Shown: positions 34,739 to 43,543, numbered from the stretch's first letter. The stretch is DNA of 47,616 nt from Candidatus Peregrinibacteria bacterium (GCA_026395555.1 JAPLYO010000022.1:1-47616); one strand, 5' to 3'. Numbers and translations: made by a program. The notes: generated from the letters alone by a model not told the origin.

Positions 34739-36622
34739 CTATTTCGATTGTAATCGATGTACATCCGCCTCAACCATCATCTTCACTAACTCCTCAAAAG
34801 CAATTTTTGGCTTCCAGCCGAGAACTCTCTCCGCCTTGTCGCTCCCGCCCTGGAGAACGTGCAACTCCGAAGGCCTGAGATGTTTTTCATTCACAGCAAC
34901 GTACTTCTCCCAATCGGATATACCCGCTGCGGCAAAAGCCTCCTTACAAAACTCTCTCACCGAGTGATTTTTCCCGGTAGAAATAACATAATTATCGGGC
35001 TTTTCTTGCTGGAGCATGAGCCACATCGCCTCAACATAATCCCCCGCGAATCCCCAATCTCTCATCGCGTCCAGATTTCCCAAATGCAGTTTATCCGCTA
35101 ATCCAACCTTAATTCTCGCCACACCATCCGTAATTTTTCGCGTCACAAACTCAATACCTCTCAGAGGCGACTCATGATTAAACAAAATTCCACAACAAAC
35201 AAACATGCCATAACTATCCTTGTAATTCACAGCGATCCAATGCGCAAAAAGCTTGGAAATCGCATAAGGACTTGTTGGGTGCAATGGCGTGTCCTCGTCT
35301 TTCACCTCATGCTCTTTGCTATTTCCATACATTTCCGAGCTCGAAGCCTGATAAAATTTCGCCTTTGGAGCAAAATCTTTCACCGCATTCAAAATACGTA
35401 TCACGCCCACGGCATCAATTTCAGCAGTGAGAACGGGCTGTTTCCATGAAGTAGCCACAAAACTTTGTGCCGCCAAATTATAGACCTCATCGGGCTGAGA
35501 CTGTTTCACGGCATTATTCAGAGACTCCTGATCCATGAGATCTCCATCGATATATTCAATTTGATCCTCTATTCCCAGCTCCTCCAATCTCCAAAAATTC
35601 GGAGTAGAAAGCCTTCGCACTAGCCCAAAAACCTCATATCCTTTTTCCAATAAAAATTTCGCCAAGTAGGCACCATCCTGTCCGGTAACGCCAGTAATGA
35701 GTGCTTTTTTCATAGTTTTTTTCGCATGAGAACGCCAGCAGTCTAGTAAATCCTCGATAGTCTTGTCTATAGAATAAACCGGAGTCCATCCCGTATCCGA
35801 CGTTATCTTCGAAATATCGGCTACCAACGCGGCAATATCGATCGGTCGCATTTTTTGAGGATCTTTCTGTATAGAAATTTTTACACGGGCTAATGCGACA
35901 ATTTTGGCCAGCAGATCACTCAAACTATGTCCGATACCGCTACCGACATTATAGAGTTCACTTTTTTTTCCTTTCTGAAGTAAGAGATAATACGCCTTCA
36001 CGACATCCCTCACATCTGAAAAATCGCGAATAATATCCAGATTCCCCGTGTATATAATTGGCTCCATAATGCCATTCTCTATATCCACAACTTGTTTCGT
36101 GAAGTCAGCCAACACGAACGTAGCGGTCTGTCCCGGACCGGTATGGTTAAAACTTCTCGCCATAACCACATACAAATCCGGAAAATCTTGCACCAACTTC
36201 TCCTGAGCAATACGCGAGGCGGAGTAAGGCGAGGTCACTTGCACGGGCTCTTTTTCGCTTATTGGTATCATTTTTGGAGCACCGTACACATCCGCAGAGC
36301 TCACGAGTAATACCTTTGCATGAGGACAAAACTTCCTCGTAGCCGACAAAATATTTCTCGTTCCCTCGACATTCACCTTCATTGCTCTATCTGGCTCTTC
36401 AAAACTTTTCTTAACAGAACTGAACCCCGCCAAATGATAGATCTCATCAGGCATAACTTCCTTCATAACTCTTTCAACAAAATCAGAATCAGTAATATCG
36501 CCCAGATACATACTATCTTCCTGATCCAAACCAAAAACCCGGTACCCACGCGACACCAACTCCCTCTCGAGATAAGGCCCCACGAAACCATGTATTCCTG
36601 TTATGAGTGCTTTTTTATTCAT
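34739..36622 (-). CDS. rmd-gmd: fused GDP-D-rhamnose synthase: RMD-like + GDP-mannose 4,6-dehydratase
   Basis: 627 aa, two extended SDR domains in one frame. Residues 1-303 resemble GDP-4-keto-6-deoxymannose reductase: TGIHGFVGPYL, SSADVYGAP, Tyr133 in SPYSASR, and RSFNHTGPGQTATFVLADFT. Residues 304-627 are GMD: TGVTGQDGAYLAKFLL, SSSEMYGNS, YAISK, and GILFNHESPLRG. GMD makes GDP-4-keto-6-deoxymannose from GDP-mannose; RMD reduces it to GDP-D-rhamnose. In the reductase half the catalytic Lys of Y-x-x-x-K is Arg137. The junction runs through an A7 tract (35716-35722, minus strand) just before an internal ATG; one base fewer would give two genes overlapping as ATGA. It overlaps wzt by 8 bp. Confidence 0.9.
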   Translation of the reverse strand: MNKKALITGIHGFVGPYLERELVSRGYRVFGLDQEDSMYLGDITDSDFVERVMKEVMPDEIYHLAGFSSVKKSFEEPDRAMKVNVEGTRNILSATRKFCPHAKVLLVSSADVYGAPKMIPISEKEPVQVTSPYSASRIAQEKLVQDFPDLYVVMARSFNHTGPGQTATFVLADFTKQVVDIENGIMEPIIYTGNLDIIRDFSDVRDVVKAYYLLLQKGKKSELYNVGSGIGHSLSDLLAKIVALARVKISIQKDPQKMRPIDIAALVADISKITSDTGWTPVYSIDKTIEDLLDCWRSHAKKTMKKALITGVTGQDGAYLAKFLLEKGYEVFGLVRRLSTPNFWRLEELGIEDQIEYIDGDLMDQESLNNAVKQSQPDEVYNLAAQSFVATSWKQPVLTAEIDAVGVIRILNAVKDFAPKAKFYQASSSEMYGNSKEHEVKDEDTPLHPTSPYAISKLFAHWIAVNYKDSYGMFVCCGILFNHESPLRGIEFVTRKITDGVARIKVGLADKLHLGNLDAMRDWGFAGDYVEAMWLMLQQEKPDNYVISTGKNHSVREFCKEAFAAAGISDWEKYVAVNEKHLRPSELHVLQGGSDKAERVLGWKPKIAFEELVKMMVEADVHRLQSK

Positions 36623-37790
36623 GGGTAAATCTAAAATCTAAAGCGACAATACCCTCATCTTTGGATAAATTCACCACCTGAAAAAGATAATCCTTATCTC
36701 TCCAGTCATAGGGCGTGCCATTTTTGTGATGAAATGCGACCGTCATGGCATAACTTCCGGAAAGCAATTTCAAAGAATCGGTCTTGAAATCAACATAGCC
36801 GGATTTTTTCAGAACAATCTCCTCTACCTGCAAATACGAGTTTGTCCCATACACATGCAGTCCGTCAGCTCTATAGATAGCAATTCCACACACCGCCGAG
36901 TCGACTTCTTTGTTTTTTCTGTAGTGAACTCGCAGCGTTAACGGATCTCCGGAAATAAACTTTCCATTATTCTCACCATTCTTATCCAGATACTCTACTT
37001 TCGTTATTTCAACCTCCTTTTCGCCATGGGTTTTGATAGTCTGGGAGCTCGTAATCTCATATACCTTATCGGTATATATATACTGGCTAATCACATCATC
37101 GACGAGTCCGCTCGCCACCATTTTTCCATTTTTTACATATATCGCTTTGTTGCAAAACTCTCTCACCGCCCCCAAATCATGTGTCACAAAGACGATCGTC
37201 TTCCCCATTTTTTTAAACTCTCGAAACTTATCAAAACACTTCTGCTGGAAATCGCTGTCCCCTACCGCCAAAACCTCATCAAGCAACAAAATATCCGCAT
37301 CAGCCTGAATCGCCACAGAAAAAGCCAATCTCACAAACATACCCGAAGAATAGTTCTTCAACTTCTGATCCATAAACTTCTCCAAACCCGCAAATGCAAC
37401 AATGTCGTGATATTTCGACCGCACCTGACGTTCAGAAAGGCCTAAAATAGTGCCATTGAGGTAGACATTCTCCTTTCCGGTCAGTTCCGGATTGAACCCC
37501 ACTCCTAGCTCAAGAAACGGGGCAATTTTGCCATGCACCTCGATCGTGCCCTTCGTCGAACCATACACTCCGGCCAGAAGTTTCAAAAGCGTAGACTTGC
37601 CGCTGCCATTTCTTCCAATAATACCGACAAAATCACCCTTCTCTACCGAAAAAGAAAAATCATCGACCGCATGGAAAACTTCATACGTGACCGGTCGAAA
37701 AAAATTCACAAAATGCTCGCGAAGCGAGTCCCTCCTCTCATGAGGAATTTTAAATGTTTTATATAAATTTTTTACCTCAATAACAGCCAT
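36615..37790 (-). CDS. wzt: polysaccharide ABC exporter ATPase with C-terminal binding domain (Wzt)
   Basis: 391 aa. The nucleotide-binding domain (about 1-235) has Walker A GRNGSGKST at 59-67, the FLELGVGFNPELTGKENVYLNG stretch typical of O-antigen/teichoic exporters, signature YSSGM at 147-151, Walker B LLLDE ending at 172, and the H-loop THD. Residues about 245-391 form an extra beta-rich domain like the Wzt-C carbohydrate-binding domains that recognise a modified chain end. Together with the methyltransferase downstream, this suggests that export depends on a capped polymer. It overlaps the Wzm stop by one base (TAATG), a sign of translational coupling. Confidence 0.93.
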   Translation of the reverse strand: MAVIEVKNLYKTFKIPHERRDSLREHFVNFFRPVTYEVFHAVDDFSFSVEKGDFVGIIGRNGSGKSTLLKLLAGVYGSTKGTIEVHGKIAPFLELGVGFNPELTGKENVYLNGTILGLSERQVRSKYHDIVAFAGLEKFMDQKLKNYSSGMFVRLAFSVAIQADADILLLDEVLAVGDSDFQQKCFDKFREFKKMGKTIVFVTHDLGAVREFCNKAIYVKNGKMVASGLVDDVISQYIYTDKVYEITSSQTIKTHGEKEVEITKVEYLDKNGENNGKFISGDPLTLRVHYRKNKEVDSAVCGIAIYRADGLHVYGTNSYLQVEEIVLKKSGYVDFKTDSLKLLSGSYAMTVAFHHKNGTPYDWRDKDYLFQVVNLSKDEGIVALDFRFTHE

Positions 37791-38542
37791 TATATTTTTT
37801 CTGCAATATTACGGGATAGACGTCTGAAGAGAAAAAAACCTGACAAGCAAGCCACGAAAACAAACACAAACGTATACGAAATAATAGGAAGCGGAAGAAT
37901 TTGCCGATCCAAAACAGCCATTCTCGCAAACTGCATAATGCCCGCCATCGGGTTCAGATAGAGATAAAGATGATACTTCTCCGGCACGAGCGTAAGAGGA
38001 TAAATAATCGGAGTCAGGAAAAATCCGGCCTGCAGCAGCACCTCCCAAATTTGAACAATGTCTCGATACTGAACCTGTAACACGCTCAAAAAAAGCGAAA
38101 CACCCAGCACCAGGGCATATACCAGCAAGAGCGCGAGCGGTAACAAGAAAAGATACCAATGGAACCCAAGTCCCATGAAAAAATAAAAGACAAAAAATAC
38201 GACGATATTCAGAAGCAACGTCATAAAAGCCGTGAGTGTACAGGCGATAACCACGAGGATTCGCGGAAAATAGATCTTTTTAATCAAATCTCCTTTACCG
38301 AGGAGCGAATAAATTCCCGCCATCGTCCCTTCGGCAAAAAAATTCCAAATCATAATTCCCAAAAATAAATACAACTGATAGTTCGGCATGTTCCACTTCA
38401 TCAACACCGAAAACACAACATACATAACCAAAAAGAGAAGCATCGGCTTGAGAAAAGCCCACACATACCCAAGCATGGAACCATTATACCGAAGTTTGAA
38501 ATCGGTTTTCGCGATAACCCAGAGTAAATGCCAATAGTTCAT
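37790..38542 (-). CDS. wzm: ABC-2 type polysaccharide export permease (Wzm)
   Basis: 250 aa with six predicted membrane helices, of the ABC-2/TagG/Wzm family. The start NYWHLLWVIAKTDFKLRYNGSMLGYVWAFLKP contains the amphipathic interface helix and the R-Y-x-x-S-x-L-G-x-x-W motif typical of these permeases. It forms the channel through which a lipid-linked polysaccharide is exported with the Wzt ATPase. First gene of the seven-gene minus-strand operon. A TATAGA box about 39 nt upstream is a possible -10, without a clear -35. Confidence 0.93.
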   Translation of the reverse strand: MNYWHLLWVIAKTDFKLRYNGSMLGYVWAFLKPMLLFLVMYVVFSVLMKWNMPNYQLYLFLGIMIWNFFAEGTMAGIYSLLGKGDLIKKIYFPRILVVIACTLTAFMTLLLNIVVFFVFYFFMGLGFHWYLFLLPLALLLVYALVLGVSLFLSVLQVQYRDIVQIWEVLLQAGFFLTPIIYPLTLVPEKYHLYLYLNPMAGIMQFARMAVLDRQILPLPIISYTFVFVFVACLSGFFLFRRLSRNIAEKI

Positions 38543-38657
38543 ATTGCCTTCAAAAGGTCAAAAACACCGACATTCTATAGGGAAATGATTCAAAAACATA
38601 CTCAAAAAAACTACACAATTATTTACTTTTTATTCAACAACCGTATAGTAATTTCAC
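38543..38657. promoter_or_regulatory. divergent promoter region, wzm operon and GT4 gene
   Basis: 115 AT-rich base pairs. On the plus strand TATAGT at 38644-38649 is 8 nt before ATG 38658 (weak -35). On the minus strand TATAGA/TAGAAT is a candidate -10 for wzm. No gene or convincing repeat was seen. Confidence 0.4.
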
Positions 38658-39749
38658 ATGCATATCGTTTTTCTAGCAGACGTCATCGACAATCAGAATG
38701 CCGGCATACATTTCTATACAAGCAACCTCATCAAGTCGCTTGTGGATGCCGACAAAGAGAATACCTATTCTTTTATTCACCAGAGAGAAAACTCATTTTT
38801 CGACGAGCTCAAAAACTACATCATCCCATCCAGGAAAAATTTGGGGTACGAAAGCTTCAGAAAATTATATCTCATCCCCAAATTACTGAAGAAAATAAAG
38901 GCGGATATCGTGATAGAGCCATGCCATATAGGCCCATTCCACGTACCAAAAAACATCAAAAAAATTACAATCATCCACGACCTAACGCCTCTTCTTTTTC
39001 CGCAATTTCACACGCGAATAAGCGTCTTTACCCATAGGCTTCTCCTTGGAAAAACGATCAAAAATGCAAATCTGATTCTAGTTCCATCGGAAACAACAAA
39101 ACAAGATATTCTCACTCGATACAAAACCTCCGCAGAAATCGTAGTGACGTCCGAGGGCGTGTCTTCGCAACCAAACGGGGATAACCCGCAAGAAAAACCA
39201 GCAAACCTAGCGCACATACACGCCCCCTATATTCTTTTCATTGGCACCATTGAGCCAAGAAAAAATCTTTCTACATTGATAGATTCATTTTCTGAGTTGA
39301 AAAAATCTCATAAAATTCCGCACAAACTCATCCTCGGAGGTGGCATCGGCTGGAGAAATACAGAAACGTTAGAAAAGGCAAAACAGAGTAAGGATGTAGT
39401 ACTGACCGGCTATCTCACCGAACAAGAAAAAAAATATCTCTACCAAAATGCCGACATGTTTGTCTATCCGTCCATCTACGAAGGATTCGGATTGCCGCCA
39501 CTGGAAGCCATGAATTATGACATTCCTGTAATTTGTTCCACGGGAGGAAGTTTGAAAGAAATCTTTAGTGGCCACTCATTGAGTTTCAATCCTTTCTATA
39601 AAGAAAAACTAAAACGTCATATACTCACACTCATTGATAATCCTGAATTGCGGGATAGCCTCGCGAAAGAAGGCCAGAAATACGCCGCAACATTCACCTG
39701 GGAACGCACGGCAAAAAGAGTCATGGAAGCAATGGAAAAATTACGGTGA
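38658..39749 (+). CDS. glycosyltransferase family 4
   Basis: 363 aa, GT-B fold. Acceptor domain about 1-170; donor domain has ILFIGTIEPRKNLSTLIDSF, LGGGIGWRN, VVLTGYLTEQEKKYLYQNA and the E-x7-E region YPSIYEGFGLPPLEAM. This resembles mannosyl- or rhamnosyltransferases of surface-polysaccharide loci. It is divergent from the wzm operon and probably contributes to the same polymer, since the operon itself carries only one glycosyltransferase. TGA is its stop codon, showing that UGA is not reassigned here. Confidence 0.92.
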   Translation: MHIVFLADVIDNQNAGIHFYTSNLIKSLVDADKENTYSFIHQRENSFFDELKNYIIPSRKNLGYESFRKLYLIPKLLKKIKADIVIEPCHIGPFHVPKNIKKITIIHDLTPLLFPQFHTRISVFTHRLLLGKTIKNANLILVPSETTKQDILTRYKTSAEIVVTSEGVSSQPNGDNPQEKPANLAHIHAPYILFIGTIEPRKNLSTLIDSFSELKKSHKIPHKLILGGGIGWRNTETLEKAKQSKDVVLTGYLTEQEKKYLYQNADMFVYPSIYEGFGLPPLEAMNYDIPVICSTGGSLKEIFSGHSLSFNPFYKEKLKRHILTLIDNPELRDSLAKEGQKYAATFTWERTAKRVMEAMEKLR

Positions 39750-39829
39750 TATCTATTCGAGGACCTTTCCCTCTTCTCTTCACTCTACTTTTGAAATGCT
39801 ATCACCTACTATGCAAATCCTTAGCATTT

Positions 39830-39859
39830 TGCTATCAAATAGCTAGCAATTTGATAGCA
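39830..39859. repeat. perfect 11-bp inverted repeat between convergent genes
   Basis: TGCTATCAAAT (39830-39840) and ATTTGATAGCA (39849-39859) flank the 8-nt spacer AGCTAGCA. It lies between two converging GT4 genes, 3 bp before the stop of the second. No T run follows on either strand, so it is not a textbook terminator. A further copy of TGCTATCA lies about 30 bp upstream. Confidence 0.75.
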
Positions 39860-39861
39860 TA

Positions 39862-41013
39862 TCAAAAACACCGCCAGGAGACTATTGCCCCCCTCAGCAC
39901 CTCCCGAAACGATTCCGCCGAAAATCCCCCCAGCGTTACGCCGCACCTATTCCGAAACGCCTCATACTCCCCAAGAATCCTCAAACAACCATCCGCCAAA
40001 GCCTCCATATTTCCTACTTCAGCTAACATGGAGTTCTCACCATCGATCAACATCCCCTCATAAGCATCCAAATCATAAGCAACAACCGGCGTGCCGCTCG
40101 CGAGTGACTCCAACACAACAATCCCCTGACCCTCTATGTATGATGGCTGCACCAGGACTTTCGCACGAGCGTAGAGACCTCTCAGCTCCTCCACACTTAC
40201 AAAATTTTTCACCTCAAGATTCTCACCAATTTTATACTGATGGACGAGTCTATAAAAATCATCCATAAATGCATTTTCCGCTCTCGGAACCACAAAAACA
40301 GCTTTAAAATTCGGATACACCTCCATCACTCTCCTCAAGACATACAAAACATGGGAGGGATGTTTATAATCAACAAATCTACCAACAAAGAGTAAAAAAT
40401 CCTCCTTCGTTCGATCAGAGATATACTCGCCCGCGTCTATTGGAAAGGGGTCAACTACGATCTTTTTTTCGCTACTTGGACCGATAAACCGCAGTATTTT
40501 CTTTCTGCTACTTTCCGAAACAGTAAAAATAACATCAGAATATACTCTATCAAAAAACAACTGCGCCCTCTCTATAAGTGCCCCTGCTAATCCTCTAAAA
40601 AAACCATAATTCGTCATCCAAAACGACACGCCATTTCCCACATACACATCATGAATAACGGCAACTTTCCTCGCCTTGATAAAAGGAAGAATCAAATGTG
40701 GCGTAAACTGATTCAGAAAAATAGTATCGAACTCCCTACACTTCTCGAGAGCAGTTCTCAAATACGAAAAAATCTTCAAAGAAGACCGAGAATGGATCGG
40801 AAATCTCTTATACAAAACTCCACCTATTATCTCTTCATCACGTTGATCGATATATTCCTGTATACCAAAAACCTCTACCTCAATTCCCAGCTCCAGAAGC
40901 GACACCGCAAGATTATGGATACAAGTTTCCCCACCACCGCGCGAAACAAAATCACCATGCGCATCGGTATACACGGTCGATTCGGAGATAATGAGAGCCC
41001 TTTCTTTCGGCAT
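39862..41013 (-). CDS. glycosyltransferase family 4
   Basis: 383 aa, GT-B fold. The acceptor domain contains RGGGETCIHNLAVSLLELG; the donor domain has FLLFVGRFVDYKHPSHVLYVL, NFVSVEELRGLYARAKVLVQPSYIEGQGIVVLESLASGTPVVAYD, covering the E-x7-E site. The start is put at ATG 41013 (MPKERALI), 9 nt after a TATCAT -10 box at 41023-41028, rather than the longer frame to 41046. Sugar specificity unknown. Convergent with the other GT4 and divergent from the GT2 gene. Confidence 0.9.
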   Translation of the reverse strand: MPKERALIISESTVYTDAHGDFVSRGGGETCIHNLAVSLLELGIEVEVFGIQEYIDQRDEEIIGGVLYKRFPIHSRSSLKIFSYLRTALEKCREFDTIFLNQFTPHLILPFIKARKVAVIHDVYVGNGVSFWMTNYGFFRGLAGALIERAQLFFDRVYSDVIFTVSESSRKKILRFIGPSSEKKIVVDPFPIDAGEYISDRTKEDFLLFVGRFVDYKHPSHVLYVLRRVMEVYPNFKAVFVVPRAENAFMDDFYRLVHQYKIGENLEVKNFVSVEELRGLYARAKVLVQPSYIEGQGIVVLESLASGTPVVAYDLDAYEGMLIDGENSMLAEVGNMEALADGCLRILGEYEAFRNRCGVTLGGFSAESFREVLRGAIVSWRCF

Positions 41014-41070
41014 TTTACTGTAATGATAGGACAAAATATCGTACACTCACTCTAGCAAACCCTTCTGCAA

Positions 41071-41754
41071 ATGCCAAAAGCTATGACATATCGCATTATC
41101 ATTCCGATCTATAACGAAGAAAAGTACATTCAAAAACTTCTTGATACGTTTCCAGAAAAACATCGAAGCTCTATAATTTTAGTTGATGATGGATCATCCG
41201 ATAATACAAAAAAAATCATACAAAACGGATATCCAGACATTACCTATATCCGGCATGACATCAATCTCGGAAAGGGGAAAAGCATGGAGACTGGAGCGAA
41301 AAAGGCAATGCAGGACAAAGCGGATATTCTCATCTTCATGGATGGAGATCTTCAGCACAAACCATCTGATATCGATAGATTTCTCGAGGTATTCGAGCAA
41401 GATCCGGAAGTGGAAATCGTATTCGGAGCGAGAAAAATTGGTACGAATATGAAGCTCTTACCATTTCTGGGAAATAAGCACCTAACCGTCATTACCAACC
41501 TCTTATTCCGATACTTCTTAAATGATACTCAGTGTGGATTTCGCGCTATCCGTAGCCACGCATTCGAGAAGCTACAGTGGAAAAGTCATGGATACTCCGT
41601 TGAAACGGAAATGATCATTCATGCAGCGAAACATAAGCTACAGTACAAAGAGCTCCCCATTGACACGATATATCTGGACCACTATAAGGGTACTGGTATT
41701 CTCGATGGCATCATCATCACGTTCAAACTGCTCTTCTGGAAAATAATAACGTAG
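41071..41754 (+). CDS. GT2 glycosyltransferase, polyprenyl-phosphate sugar synthase type
   Basis: 227 aa, GT-A fold: RIIIPIYNEEKYIQKLL, LVDDGSSDNT, LGKGKSMETG, FMDGDLQHKP (D-x-D) and DTQCGFRAIRSHAFEKL, which is typical of dolichyl/undecaprenyl-phosphate mannose or glucose synthases without membrane helices. It would make a polyprenyl-phosphate sugar donor for extracytoplasmic GT-C enzymes. The DUF2304 gene follows 3 bp downstream, a common pairing, and a GT-C-like protein is encoded next to it. The start could also be ATG 41083 (MTYRIIIP). Confidence 0.9.
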   Translation: MPKAMTYRIIIPIYNEEKYIQKLLDTFPEKHRSSIILVDDGSSDNTKKIIQNGYPDITYIRHDINLGKGKSMETGAKKAMQDKADILIFMDGDLQHKPSDIDRFLEVFEQDPEVEIVFGARKIGTNMKLLPFLGNKHLTVITNLLFRYFLNDTQCGFRAIRSHAFEKLQWKSHGYSVETEMIIHAAKHKLQYKELPIDTIYLDHYKGTGILDGIIITFKLLFWKIIT

Positions 41755-41757
41755 CAT

Positions 41758-42102
41758 ATGGAAATAAACGGACTACAGCTCATATCGCTCGCATTCAGCA
41801 TATTCATGGCCTATTTCGCCTATGTGGAGTATCGCAGGAAACAATTTTCGCTTGCCGGTCTCTGTTTTTGGATATGTATCTTCGCAGGAGTCATGGCTGC
41901 CGCGCTCTTCCCAAACACATTTTTACCATTCACGAGATTACTAAACATTGCGAGAGTATTCGATCTTTTCACGATCGTCGGATTTTTCTTCCTCATCACC
42001 GTAACATTCATAAACTTCCTGCACATCAATAGACTCAATATAAAAATCAGCAAAATGGTGCAGTCAAAGGCACTCGAAGACGAAGAAAAGAAGAAGTCTT
42101 AA
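41758..42102 (+). CDS. DUF2304 family small membrane protein
   Basis: 114 aa with three likely membrane helices (about 6-22, 34-53, 66-91) and a charged C-terminal tail. The pattern FSLAGLCFWICIFAGVMAAALFP, then LLNIARVFDLFTIVGFFFL, matches the DUF2304 family, small proteins usually encoded next to polyprenyl-phosphate GT2 enzymes and thought to assist them. It starts 3 bp after the GT2 gene and its stop overlaps that of the convergent GT-C-like gene in a shared TTAA. Confidence 0.82.
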   Translation: MEINGLQLISLAFSIFMAYFAYVEYRRKQFSLAGLCFWICIFAGVMAAALFPNTFLPFTRLLNIARVFDLFTIVGFFFLITVTFINFLHINRLNIKISKMVQSKALEDEEKKKS

Positions 42103-43535
42103 TGTTGTAAATCCGGATTGGATACCGTGAAAAGTCTCGCCTTACCAAGCTGGAGTATTTCAACGATAAAAGGGCTACTACCCGTCAAATTATCGGACTC
42201 CTGTCGCTCTCCCTCGAAGTAGTAATACGGGCCATATTTTCTCGCAAGATTGAGCAACTTTTGTGTTTTTTCAACTTTTGAAGACTGCTGATAGGCGAGA
42301 AACTCTCCAAAATTCCATACGCTATTAAAAATGCCGGGGGCCAAAACCTCCTTACCGGAAAACCCATACATCCAAGGCGCATACGTCGTATTCGTGACAA
42401 AAACATACGGAATATCATGCTTGTCCTGGAGTATCTTCACGGCCGTAACCTCATTTCTGGTTAAGGCAGGATAGGTGGTAGAAACATAAAAGAGCGTATA
42501 AATACTCACAAAAAAGACAATCAAAATAACGGAAACAATCTTCATATATTTCCTCACAAAAATTTTTCCAAAAGTCTTCACGATCATAAAAGCCGCAAAC
42601 GGAGTAAGCAACAGCTCCATCTCCATCACAAATCTATTCTCAAAAAACACCTTCCCGATAACCACAGACGAAACAAAAATCAAAGCTGCAATGAGGGGTA
42701 AAACCTCCTTTCTTCTCACGGAAAAAGCAACACCCAAAACACCGAAAATTACGAGGAGGAACTCTCGAACAAAAAATTCTCTAAAGGGCATAAATAATCC
42801 TGCCTGATGGGCATCGAAGGATATCTTTCCGGACAATCTCGCCATGACAACATCCCAACCCTCAGTTATCTGTTGCGGAGCCAAAACGAAAATAAGTAGC
42901 AGTGCACATATCACAACCCAAAATCCAATCAAATTAAATTTGAGATTCTTTTTCCAATCAACCAGACTCGCCACCGCAATACCGAAAACGAGTAAGACCA
43001 GCTGGGGAAGCTGCGTAAGTGCCAAAAGTCCCGCAAACAAATAAAACAGATTCGATTTTCTCGTAAAATACAAAAAGGCATAGAGCATGAATACCGCACC
43101 CATAACCGCTTTGAAAAGATAAAACTCGGAAGCAAAAACCTGTACATAGGAAACGGTAAAAAGAGCAACAGCAAGCACTCCAGCATGTCTTCCAAAATAT
43201 TGCTTCGTCAAAAGATAAAGAGGAATAGCAATAAAAATACTCATAAAAATATGTACTCCATAGAGCAAAAAACCCATGGGAATATGCAAGACGTTCATGA
43301 GATACGCGAGAAATGAAGGAAAAAGATATACCTGAGAACGAAAAATATCAGAAAAATTCTTGATATCCTCAAAACTCTTTTTATAAATTCCCGTATCGTA
43401 TCCAAAACCAAAAGGGCCGTGCAAAAAATATGGTACAGACCTTACTATAGCCAAAAAAAGAAGCAAAAATGCAAACAAGATAGCAAACCCCCTATTCGCA
43501 GAAAACCAATCGATTATTTTTTCTCTTTTCGTCAT
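42099..43535 (-). CDS. polytopic GT-C-like membrane glycosyltransferase (tentative)
   Basis: 478 aa with about ten or more hydrophobic segments. After the first helix a short loop carries GPFGFGYDTGIY with Asp47, in the position where GT-C glycosyltransferases place a catalytic acidic residue; the C-terminal 110 residues look soluble and extracytoplasmic (ILQDKHDIPYVFVTNTTYAPWMYGF). This fits an enzyme using polyprenyl-phosphate sugars made by the neighbouring GT2, but sequence similarity is not strong enough to be sure. The start is ATG 43535 (MTKREKII), 8 nt after TTGCTA-17-TACACT, rather than the longer frame to 43595. Confidence 0.7.
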   Translation of the reverse strand: MTKREKIIDWFSANRGFAILFAFLLLFLAIVRSVPYFLHGPFGFGYDTGIYKKSFEDIKNFSDIFRSQVYLFPSFLAYLMNVLHIPMGFLLYGVHIFMSIFIAIPLYLLTKQYFGRHAGVLAVALFTVSYVQVFASEFYLFKAVMGAVFMLYAFLYFTRKSNLFYLFAGLLALTQLPQLVLLVFGIAVASLVDWKKNLKFNLIGFWVVICALLLIFVLAPQQITEGWDVVMARLSGKISFDAHQAGLFMPFREFFVREFLLVIFGVLGVAFSVRRKEVLPLIAALIFVSSVVIGKVFFENRFVMEMELLLTPFAAFMIVKTFGKIFVRKYMKIVSVILIVFFVSIYTLFYVSTTYPALTRNEVTAVKILQDKHDIPYVFVTNTTYAPWMYGFSGKEVLAPGIFNSVWNFGEFLAYQQSSKVEKTQKLLNLARKYGPYYYFEGERQESDNLTGSSPFIVEILQLGKARLFTVSNPDLQH

Positions 43536-43543
43536 GAAAGTAT

